Origin: Bugula neritina
Taxonomy: Eukaryota > Bryozoa > Gymnolaemata > Cheilostomatida > Bugulidae
Reading direction: 5' to 3'
Length of the DNA: 60,000 bases
Assembly: GCA_964035545.1 (NCBI GenBank)
Contig: OZ037767.1
Span: 30,310,128-30,370,127, forward strand
Of this stretch, positions 33,756 through 45,900 are shown one piece after another. The position numbers and the translations under genes are program-made. Position 1 is the stretch's first letter; each line of letters begins with the position of its first letter. The notes under the pieces are model-generated. The model made no database searches. It saw only the letters and a program-made list of their open reading frames with translations, and was not told the origin of the DNA.

Positions 33756-36700
33756 ACAGAAGTTACAAGAAATAGGAATTTAAAGTTTCTAGAAGCATGC
33801 TGTTATTTACAGTGATGGGTTTTTACTGTCCTCCCATTTCTTTGATTGCTTCAGTTTCTATATTAGTTTCTATAGAGTATGGTGTATTGCTGGAACCCGC
33901 TGCTAAATAGGCACCATTATAATATATTTGTCAATTGGCACTATTTTTCACACAGCTGCTGATATTTGATATAAACCAAATGGCAGGTTTTTCTTGCCAT
34001 CACTTTTGTGAAAATAATATATTAGCACATACAGCGTGCATTTACAAGTTAAGTTTACAAGAAAATTTATGACTACAGGCAATCATTAGCTCTCATGTTG
34101 CTTCAGAATACTGTTGTATGTTTTGCCATTCCTATTTACACTACAAACTGTTCCTTCTCAGTTTCCATCTGAATATGTACAGCATAAAAGCTCACAATTC
34201 TCAATCACCATCTGGTACTCTATTCTGATTTGATATTTTAGAATTTCTGATGAACAAATACTTGGCTTATATAATAGAATTAAGGTTCTTTTAAGTTTTT
34301 TTTTCGGTATTTTATTTGTGTAAAATAATTTCCTTCAACTATTTTTCCTACGCATTTCATCATGGATAACATACTGATTATAATGGCTGTTTTTAAAGTC
34401 AGTGTACACAGCTGGTGTGTATTAAACTGATATGATTTTTATTACTAATCATTTTTTGCTGTGAAGTTTAAATAAAATAAGCAAGAGAAGCATAATTATT
34501 GTAATTTTTATCTACTCTGTCAGTAATGATGAAATAAAACTGACATTAGGTTGGGTATAACTGTTTTTATTTCTGTATTATTAAAGCTAATAAGCTCAAT
34601 ATTTAGAAATATTGAGAAAAGCATTCTAGTTAGGACATTGAAACAGTTGAGAAGTTAACCTCAGCAATTAGTATCAAAGAAACTCATCTTAAAGACAAGC
34701 ACCTGTTGGTTCCAACTTGTATAGACCTGCTTTTACTTATATCTTCAGAAGTATAAAATATATACGGTCTTTATATTATATAAGTGAAACCTTCATCAGT
34801 TGAATTTTACTATAAGGTGTAATTTACAAACCTATCGAGGTGTAATCTGCATAGACTATAGGTTATCATACTTGTCTGTGACTATAGACAATGATGACAC
34901 TAATGCTCAATAAAGGTGCTAGCTAAATATTTGCACAGCTCAAGCTTGTAATGGTTTTAAAATGTTTTATTCTTTAGTTTTCTGCTTAAGACAAATCTAA
35001 TACCATGCAAGTCTGATTAAAAAATTAATAATTTACTCCCATGTCACCTGTAACTCTTTTGTATACATGTTGCTATGGTTGCAACATTATAGTATATTCT
35101 TGCAATATTGGTTCAGCTTTAAAGCCTTTTCACACTCTCCATACAAAAATAATGTACTGATTGAAAACACTGTTGTTATATATCACCACATCATTGAAGT
35201 TATCCCCTTTACAACGGCTGTATCTAATGATACCTTGAGATTACATGAGCCTATCTTCATTTCATTTCAACTGATCCTTAAATTTCTCTCCCGCAAAATC
35301 TAGTAATCAAAATGAAACCCCTTTATCTGAAGGCTCTAGAAAAAAAGGTGCAAAAGCACAGCAGTTTAAGGAGAAAAAATATTATCTAAATTTACAAATA
35401 TAAGTCAATGGTGGTGCACAAAAGCTATAAATATGCACAGAAACGTTAGCTTGAGTTTGAATTATTGGTTTGAAGAGTGCGTTAGCTTAGTGAGAAGGCA
35501 ACTTCTCCAACTGCTCAAATTAGCACCCCTATCATAAAACAACTCTTTGGCATCCATTTTAAGTTTTATAGTCTGTTTCTTAGCATCACACGGTTGACAA
35601 TATTTGTGTGTGCAGCAAATAATATATAATATAAACAAGTAATATAGTTACTAACAATAGCAGGTTAAAAGTGTATTATGATTTAAAGCTTTGAGCATGC
35701 ATACTACAACAGCTTACCAGAAAAAGCTTTTAGTGCAACATAAAAATGTTTTAATACGAAATATTGTTTCTATAATGTTATAGTATCTGCCTGCATGCTA
35801 ATGACTTCTAATTACTATATTAAATTTCTATTAAAATTATTATGTAATATAGGTATAATAATTATTATGAGACTGAATAAGAGACAGTATAGAGCTTGAG
35901 TGATAATAAAATCTGATTCAAATCTATGCATTCGATCAGCCTCATATCTTGCGAAGCACAGCTTTTTCTAAGCTTATCGATTTAATTTAAAAGGCAATAC
36001 AAAAATTGATTTTCCCAGAAGCCTATTGAGACTTATTAGTCACAATGTGAGTGGAGGACTTGAGGAGAAGTCATTCTTTGCTTCAGCCTTATTCACTGGA
36101 ACTGACATGTGACTGTACTGAGTAAAACACTCATCTTGAAATGGTACAGTATATAGCATAACATTTTATTAGATTATTTAATTACTGTTTTGTAAAGCAA
36201 TTTCTTGTGCAAATGTTATTTTGCAAAGTATGATAACTTAAACCAAGCCAATATGCTCATGAGCTGCACATAAAAGTTTCATATTCTTATAAAAACTGTA
36301 ATTCTTTTTCAATATTCTAAGCAATCGGTGTACTAAATAGAAACGCATTTATATGATTATTGCAACTTTTAATGTAGTTATGCTAACTCTTTAGTAGTGT
36401 GAAAAAAATTATAAGATTGTAAAAGATTTTTGTTTTAATGACATGGCATATTTAATTCCAACTTCTTATTCAATTCAGTGATGAAAAATTTTAAAAAAAT
36501 TTCTTGCTAAAACTAGAAGAATGCATATCACATGTTTAATAGAACAATGTTGGATATACTGCCATGATTCTGTTTGGTAGAGTATTTCATGCAAAGCCTA
36601 ATTGTTTACAAATTTCATTATAAGCCAAATATTATATTATCACTTACTAGATTTAAATAACTTTTAGCTGACTAAAAGTCCTTCATACTATAAACCAAGC

Positions 36701-36924
36701 TCCATTTTATAAATTTAGGAGTTTTTCCTATAGATGCAGCTACTGCAAAGATATGCAATTTTATTGGTAAACAATTTATTATGAGAACGGATCAGTAACA
36801 ATTACTTTAGATATTATCATATTATATTATATATTTTGCTAATTGTTGCTAATGCATTGACTCTTTGTTTATAAATTTGTTGTATTGTGACTTGTGCAGT
36901 ACACAGTTTCATACTTTGGTTTAG
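33756..36924 (+). other. CPT1 3' UTR and intergenic region before the guanylate cyclase
   Basis: A+T-rich sequence follows the CPT1 stop. AATAAA motifs occur at 34471-34476 and a few other places and could end the CPT1 transcript. The first exon of the cyclase, probably carrying only the initiator Met codon, must lie here or in this interval's right part, but I cannot place it. No protein-coding similarity or element was recognised. Confidence 0.5.
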
Positions 36925-39900
36925 TACGGCCAGATTCACTGCTGTGTGAGGTCTCTCATATTAGACAAATTCGGTGAAGAAACCTGGGCTAAAATAGTGT
37001 GAGTATGCAATGGCGACTTTATGTATCGAAATTGCTGTTGCCATATGATAACTTTAGTATTGCATAGCAACACATATTAACAGTTATACTAGTTATTATA
37101 GTGGTAGTTGAATAATTAATATGATGGTAATTAGGCATAATTTGTTATGATGGTAATTATTTTTTGTAGTAATTATTACTGTGGTAATTAAAATTGTGGT
37201 AATTATCATGGTGAAAATTGCTAGCAATAAAGTAGTATTAGAAAGCTTTTAGAAAATAATAAATACAATACACATATATATGCAATTTTCTAAATGATGA
37301 AATTATTACACAATTCTATTGAAAATTAATGTATAGAGTTGTCTGGCTGTGAACTCCAACCATCACACAAGTATAATATGCTGACTAGTAGCGCCATTGT
37401 TGAAATATTCAAAGCGCTGCCAGGTCTATCGCTGCAGTAATGTACCGCAACAATAATATTATTCTCATTACATCATAAGTTATTAATTCATACAAGGCTG
37501 TGATATCACTAGTTCTTGGTCACAGGGTGTCTCTATTGATCAATCCTTTGAGAATTACATTCAATTCGGAATCATAAATAATTATGTGGTGCTTTAAGTA
37601 CATCATATGTGCTGACCAAGGTAAATCAGGTTAGCATTGACTATAGATAGCCCTGCAATTATAACAGATATGGAAGGGCAGTGTGCTGTGTGATGCAATA
37701 ATTACATGCAGCATATTATATGCAATCATGGTACCATTATATGATGTATTATCTATTATATGATATACATTTTTACAATTTTAGTGAGGTTTCAAAGATT
37801 GACGAAATAAATGATTTCATGGTGTTCCACCAATACCCTGACGAGCCAACTATGAGACTGGTGGCTTCTGTGGCAAAAGTTGCAGGTAAAGCAGTACACG
37901 TTGACATTTCAGTGGAGTAGTGGAGAAATTTTAGAAGCTCAAGAAATATGGATTTGGGTGTAGGTTGTGACCACATGTGAGTGACCTCTGAGCCACATAT
38001 GAGTCAGAGTGCTATTCTAACTACGTTGTGGGTTTGGGGCATATTACCTGTAAGTCACCTGTGAGTCACCTGTAAGTCACCTGTGAGTGACCTGTGAGTG
38101 ACCTGTGAGTGACCTGTGAGTCACCTGTGAGTCACCTGTGAGTCACCTGTGAGTCATAGTGCTAATCTAACTACATTGTGTAGAACTAGATGTTGTGGTG
38201 GTACTGGAGGTGTTTGGAGAATACTTTCTAGAGTACTGTCTCAAGCATGGCTATGACAAGATGCTCATGACACTGGGAGCTGACTTTGAGACTTTCATTC
38301 AGAACCTTGATTCTCTACACGCCCTCCTTCAGCTGTCCTACAAGAACATGCAGGCTCCTTCCTTCAGGTAACCTGATTAGTCATACTAACAAGTCATCAT
38401 TTCTGGTAATATGTTATAATAGTCATGAGAGTCCAATAATATCATCTTTAGTAACTCATCTTCATGGTTTTTAAGTCAGCAAAAAGATCATCTGTCAAGT
38501 AACTTTCAACTTGTAACACTGATTAGTAAGCAAGTTTGTATATTATTTCATTTAATATAGTGTTATTTGCTACCGCTTGTATTCATGTCACTAAATGACC
38601 TTGAGTAGTCATTTACAACTATACTTCATTGACATCTGTAGGTGTGTCTCGAAAGGAGATGGAGTGTTGGATCTTCATTACTATTCATACAGGAAAGGGT
38701 TATATCCAATAGTAAAAGGTGCGTGCATTCACATATTACAGTTTCTAGCTAGTCTACCATTACAAACTTGTGCAGTTTTTAAAGCTAAACTTTTAAAATT
38801 GCTGGTCTTGACTCCTGCAAGTGTTGGCTTGGCGTTTTAAAAATCGCCATTGCAAACCATAACATATAATATAGTAAAGCATTGACAAAACACTTTTAAT
38901 TACAATTTTAAATCATGCAACAATCAACTACTTATTTCTATAACATTGATTAGTTTTCTTCATATAATAATTACTTATTTTATACATCTCATTCGCATAG
39001 CTTGTTGTCCTGTACACAACTATTTAGGATTGGTACGAGAGGTTGGGAGACGTCTCTTCAATTGTACAGTTACTTGTAAAGTGCTGCACATTACTGAAGA
39101 CATAGCATCTGTGATAGCTGGTGTAGATGGAGACTCATTCAAAGAGTATGTGAAGTTTGAGTTACATATAGTGAAGAATATATCATCACCTGATGACACT
39201 ATTTGTGGAGCATCAAGTGATACGCCCTTACCAACAGAGCAAATTGCAAGTTTTCAAGGTATTTTCCACCACCAAAAGAATGTTTTATTACAATATACAT
39301 TTATTGCTTGTTGTCTATATTGAAATATCATGACTATTTGCTACATGTTGTACATTCATTATCTTTATCTATTTGTATATGTGTACATGTATTAGTTGTA
39401 ATTATATTTGAGCCAAATCTAATATTAATAACATAACCAGGCTAGCATATAATATACGCATTGTGACAATCACAAATGTTTTTAAATCTGCATGGCTGGT
39501 GCAAATAGTTAACGCCTTGTGACTTGAAGAGAAACAGCTTTTTAATAAAACACCATCAAATATTTTTATATGTGCCTAATTACACAAATATTTTGCAAAA
39601 ATAGTATTATTAAACTTCCAGTTGTTTATGTTCCATTGATGCTCCTTTACTTAAACCATATTTTATTTAGTTTGTTATTCATATTTATATTTGTTGCAAC
39701 CTTCTTATCTAATATTTAATTTAAACTAGTTTTGTCACTTCCATCTTTCAGTTTATTTTGTGTATTGCTTCAAGCTTTTGAATTATTCTGTTTAGGCATA
39801 AATGTAGGTTTATAGTTATATTTTGCCATTAACCCTCGATAGATGTTGAAATGATTTAATTTTAACTTTGAAGAAACTGCACATAGCAGTGCTGCAAGTG

Positions 39901-42900
39901 GAAGTGAGAAAAAGCCAGGGATTGAGGGGGCAGTTCTGAATGCAGCCCATCTGTCACAAGGTGCGATACTTAGAATTTTCAGCTAACTTAACTTAGTAGA
40001 ATGTTATATAATCTTTGATTTATATTATAAACTGTACCCTATTCGATATAATTATTTTTATACTGACTAGCTTTGAAAAAGCTGATTTTCAAAATGATAT
40101 ACTTTGAGTGTTTTAAATTAAAATGAATTTAAATGTGAAAAGCAGAAATATTTATCCTCATAAATCATAAAGCCAATAATAAATATAACAAAAATACTTC
40201 TACAAATTATAGCAACAAATTAAACCCACATTTATGCTGCAGCAGATCAACCCATGAGTAAGTTAGACTGTAAAACATTGTCTGGTCCAGCTTTTGTCAG
40301 TTTCATTTCTTCTACATTCTTGTATTGCAAGCTTTCATCATATTGTCATTGTATATGGCTGAGTCTCCACCTTCCTTTTGGTCTGTCTCTGCGAAGTGAA
40401 TACACTTATTAGGGTGCAAGCACTTTAGAAGATTCACTGCAGAGTGAGAGAGTTATAGTGTGTTGAGAAACAATCATGCGATCCTATCGCTAATCACATT
40501 CATGGCAATCACGTGACAATATGCTAACTAATTGCTTTACTAGAATCGCTGTATACTTGTTTACCTTCTCTTCCGTTTTATATTATACAGAACCATCACG
40601 CTGTTTTTCATTCTAATAAATATTTTATTATCAAATAATTAAATCAGTCAGTCAGTTTGCTCGATAAGTTAAATCAGCAATCAATAACGTATTTCATAAT
40701 AAATACTAAACACAATGGCAACACATTCAACAGGTTATGGGCCCAGTGGCTTCAAACACAGGCTTCTCTTTGATGGTGATTCAAACAATTTCTCAATTTG
40801 GGAAACAAGATTCACTTCATACTTGTACACACAAGATGAAGGAGTACACACCGCACTTCTACCCAAAGAAGAAGGAGAAGATAACGCTGCTGACTTCAAC
40901 AAAAAGAATAAGCGAGCTTATGCTGAGCTTGTACAAGTTTTAGACGAAAAGTCTCTTCAACTTGTGATGAGAGATGCCAAAGACGATGGAAGAAAAGCAT
41001 TCAAAATTCTAAAAGAACACTATGCAAGTACACAAAAGCCTAGAATATTAACTCTTTATGAACAACTTACAACTGTAAAAATGAATGATACAGAAGACAT
41101 TACAGATTACCTGATTCGTGCTGAGAACTACTCAGCAGGCCTCAAGTCTGCTGGGGAAAATATTAGTGACAATTTGGTGATCGCAATGATCATGAAAGGA
41201 TTACCAACATCCTACCAGCCTTTTGTTGTAGTACATACGCAACTTGACAAAAACCAAACCCTATCAGAGTTCAAAGCAGCTCTGACCAACTTTGACCTTA
41301 CCGAGTCGGCAAGGTGCTCTCAATCTACAGCCATGGTATTTAAAGGAAGAGACAATTTCAAACCCACTAGCAAACGTGATAAACAGTGCACTGCTTGTGG
41401 TAAAAGCAATCATTCTACAACAGATTGTTACTCAAAGCACAAACTATTTTGTAACTACTGCAAGAAAGCTGGACATATCGAATCAGTTTGCTGGACAAAG
41501 AAGAAGACAAGTAAAACTGAAATTTCATCGGCAAATGCCACATATGCCTTCACTGTGAATGCATCAAACCAATGCAACATAGCCACACAAAATAAATCTC
41601 AAGGAGGACAGTTGCTTATGGTGGACTGCGGAGCGACAAGTCATCTGGTGAACAATGAGAACAACTTCATTAGTTTTGATAAGAGCTTCATGCCTGAGAA
41701 CCACTACATAGAGATGGCAGATGGTCGCAAAACAAACAAGCTGGCTGTAGCCAAAGGCACAGCACAGTTTACTATTACTGATGACAACAATATGGAGCAG
41801 CAGATTCATCTAAAAGATGCTTTGCTAGCACCAACAATACCAATAAGCCTATTTTCAGTCCACGCCGCCACACAAAAAGGGGCAGAAGTACATTTCTCGA
41901 GAGAGAAAAATATACTGACAGTCGACAGGACAAATTTTCCAATCATGCCCAAAGGCAGATTGTACTTCTTCAAGACAACCCATACAGGTGACTCAATGAA
42001 CACCGCAAAATCGCTGCCCGATTGGCACAGGGCACTGGGTCATATGAACACCAATGACATAATTGAGCTGGAGAAAGTGACAACAGGTATGACCATAACT
42101 GGAGCAAAATTAAAAATTGCATGCAAGACATGTGACGAAAGTAAAATTACCAAACAACCTCACAAACAAGACGATAAACCTGAACTAGCTACACAGCCTC
42201 TACAACGTGTACACTCTGACTTATGCGGACCCATCACACCAACTGCTAGAGGAGGACAAAACTACATAATAAACTTCATAGATGAATTTTCCAGTATGTT
42301 GTTCACCTACAATATACGCCACAAAAGTGATGCCACCACTGCACTTAAGCAATTCATTGCAGATGTGGCACCTATAGGAAATGTGAAGGAGATCCATACT
42401 GACAACGGCATGGAGTACCTTGGACAGCCATTTGAAGCCGTGCTACGCGAGAGGGGAATCAAACACACCACTACAGCACCCTACTCATCCTACCAGAATG
42501 GTAAATCAGAGAGGACTTGGCGCACCATAATGGACACAGCACGATGCCTACTCAAAGATTCAAATCTCCCCAAGACTTTCTGGAGTTTTGCCGCTGACCA
42601 TGCCAAGTACCTAAGAAACCGAAGCTACCAGAGACGAACGGGAAAGACAGTCTATGAGTTATTCACAGGCACGCTACCCGACATGAGGAAAATTCACAAT
42701 TTTGGATCTCAATGCACATTCTACTCAGAGGGATATAAGTTAAAACTCAGTGACCGCGGACAAAGCGGCATATATCTTGGTGTCAACACAAAGGCCCAAG
42801 GCTACCTTATACTTACCCCTAATCAGAAAATTGTTACATCCAGAAATGTCATACCACAAATATGCGGAAATGACGCAATGAACGTCATGCCACAAGGACC

Positions 42901-45900
42901 CGCACAAAACAGCAGAAATGGTACCCAGAATACCATGCCACAAGAACCTGCACAAATATGCGGAAATGACGCAATGAACGTCATACCACAAGGACCCGCA
43001 CAAAACAGCAGAAATGGTACTCAGAATACCATGCCACAAGAACCTGCACAAATATGCGGAAATGACGCAATGAACGTCATGCCACAAGGACCCGCACAAA
43101 ACAGCAGAAATGGTACCCAGAATACCATGCCACAAGAACCTGCACAAACATGCGGAAATGACGCAATGAACGTCATGCCACAAGGACCCGCACTAAACAG
43201 CAGAAATGGTACTCAGAATACCATACCACAAGAACCTGCACCAGATCCGGCAAAAGCCACCAATCAACCTGCACCACGTAAATCAGAACGGAAACGAAAG
43301 CCTCCTACATACCTACAGGACTATGACATAGAAGACACTGACTATGCTTGCTCACTGATGGCAAACATACCACAGTCCTACCAAGAAGCTGTAAATTCAA
43401 AAGATAAAGAAGCCTGGAAGAAAGCCATGGATAAGGAAATAAACACCCTACGTGATTCAAACACCTGGTCTATCCAGCCGCTACCTGAAGACAGGACAGA
43501 GACCAAGGGCAGATGGGTTTATACCCTCAAACAGGGAAAAACGCCAGGTGAAACTCAACATAAAGCTAGATATGTAGCAAAAGGATTTTCACAAATACAA
43601 GGAGTTGACTATGAAGAAACTTACAGTCCAACCACCAGATTCACATCCATCAGATTGCTGTTACAGAAAGCAGCAAATGAAAACATGAAAATACATCAAC
43701 TAGATGTTAAAGGAGCGTACCTAAACGCACCAATCGATAAGGAAATTTATCTACAACAGCCTGAAGGGTACGAAGAAACCAACAAACAAGGGAAGCTTTC
43801 TTGTCGTCTCAACAAATCCATTTATGGCCTCAAGCAAAGCGGACGCAATTGGCACCAAACACTGACCACTTTCCTCAAGGAGCAAGGCTTCACACCTGGT
43901 GCTGGAGACCCTTGTCTATACTCAAAAGAGGACTCTTCAGATAAATCAGCCAACATCATCATTCTTTTCTGGGTTGATGACATCCTTCTCTGCTGCCGAG
44001 ATGACAACAGAATCACACAAACCAAATCTATGATGCAACAAAAATTCAACATGGATGATAGAGGAGAATTAAGCTGGTTCCTGGGGATAGACTTCAGGAG
44101 ACATGAGGACCAGTACACTATGTCACAGGAGCGCTACATAGACACGCTGCTGAACACCTACAATATGGCAAATTGCAACCCTGTATATACTCCTGCTGAA
44201 AAGGACTTACAACTAGAAAAAGCAACAGACGACGAATATGAGCATTCAAAGGACTACCCCTACAGACAAGTTATAGGTTCTCTCATATACCTAATGACTG
44301 CCACACGTCCAGACCTAGCATGGATCATTGGGAAGCTCTCCCAACACTTAGAAAGACCTGGACCTGCACATATTGCTGCCTTGAAACGGCTGCTACGATA
44401 CCTTAAAGGTACAAAAGGATTTAATCTGAGATTCACTCCCAATCAACAAGAACTAGTGGGCTATGTGGATGCAGATTGGGGTGGAGAAACCTCCACACGA
44501 AGATCAACAACGGGATATGTATTCACCCTGGGTGGAGCCCCTATAAGCTGGAACAGCCGACGACAACCCACAGTGGCCTTATCATCATGCGAGGCCGAAT
44601 ACATGGCATTAGCTGAAGCCACAAAGGAGATGCTATTCCTACAGACTTTGTGCAAAACATTCAAGATGAAACAGCCTAACCCTAACATACTTTTCACTGA
44701 CAACCTTGGAGCCATTGCCCTCACCAAGGGACAACCATACTCACATCAGAGGAGCAAACACATTGACATTAGATTCCACTTTGTCAGAGAGCAAACCACC
44801 ATAGCGTACCAACACATCAGAGGAGCAGAGAACCCTGCCGATGTCATGACTAAGAGCTTGCCTAAAACCAATCACAGAATTGCACTGGAGTTACTAGCTA
44901 TCGAATCACATGCTTGAGGGGGCGTGTTGAGAAACAATCATGCGATCCTATCGCTAATCACATTCATGGCAATCACGTGACAATATGCTAACTAATTGCT
45001 TTACTAGAATCGCTGTATACTTGTTTACCTTCTCTTCCGTTTTATATTATACAGAACCATCACGCTGTTTTTCATTCTAATAAATATTTTATTATCAAAT
45101 AATTAAATCAGTCAGTCAGTTTGCTCGATAAGTTAAATCAGCAATCAATAACGTATTTCATAATAAATACTAAACACAATGGCAACACATTCAACATAGT
45201 GTGTGAATTATAAGGAGTTTGAGCAAATACTGTGAACATAAATAGAAAAAGTAAAACTGGGCAATATTGGTCATCTAATAAAATCTATGAGCGAATCATT
45301 GCTTGGGATTTTACTTGATAAAATTACGTGATTTACAATCAGGGCTCAGAAAACTTTTTGACAAAATGTAGCAGCTCAAAATATTATTTCAACAGAAAAA
45401 TAGCTCATCTAACAACTTTGTTACTTTTGTTTTTATTGAAACTGTCCTTTGTCAATTATTGACATTTTTGAAGCAAAGTTTTGTGTAGCTTTTGAGTAAT
45501 TTAGACACTATAAATGTTTAAACTTTACATGATATTGAATAGACAGAAAACCATGGCATATTGAAATGACTGCTACTGCCAAAGCCCCTAAGCTTTATAA
45601 CTCAGCTTTACCTAATTGTTAATGAAATATGAAATAGCCTTTATGTATTGTAATAAAAGAATCACCTTGGCTTGACATTCACTGTTACCTTCAGCCATTG
45701 CACTAATACCCAATGAATTAGGCACTGCATTGCAAGTTGTGTATTTTTCTACAAATCTTGCAGGAATTAGTATTGTTTTCTATTTTAGAACTTTTCTGCA
45801 CCATATTTCCATACCACGTGCTCTTTGATGAGTCCATGAACATCGTTCAGCTTGGTGACGGCCTGAAAAGGATCTGCACACACTTTACAAAGTGTGTCAA

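Larger units (their letters stand above)
40461..45196 (+). mobile_element. intact Ty1/copia LTR retrotransposon
   Basis: A 4,736-bp element with 272-bp LTRs that look identical by eye, a 5-bp target-site duplication TAGTG (40456-40460 and 45197-45201), a single uninterrupted gag-pol frame, a primer-binding site and a polypurine tract. It lies in the sense orientation inside a cyclase intron. Identical LTRs and the open frame imply a very recent insertion. Confidence 0.97.

Noticed and set aside
42740-43183. 147-codon minus-strand frame inside copia
   Set aside because: Antisense shadow of the 96-bp coding repeat in gag-pol.
45763-45788. Upstream acceptor (TTGCAG at 45758-45763) for the cyclase exon starting at 45789
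   Set aside because: Phase 1 from the preceding exon would then give a stop within the exon; TTTTAG at 45788 keeps the frame and the conserved FCTIFPYH start.
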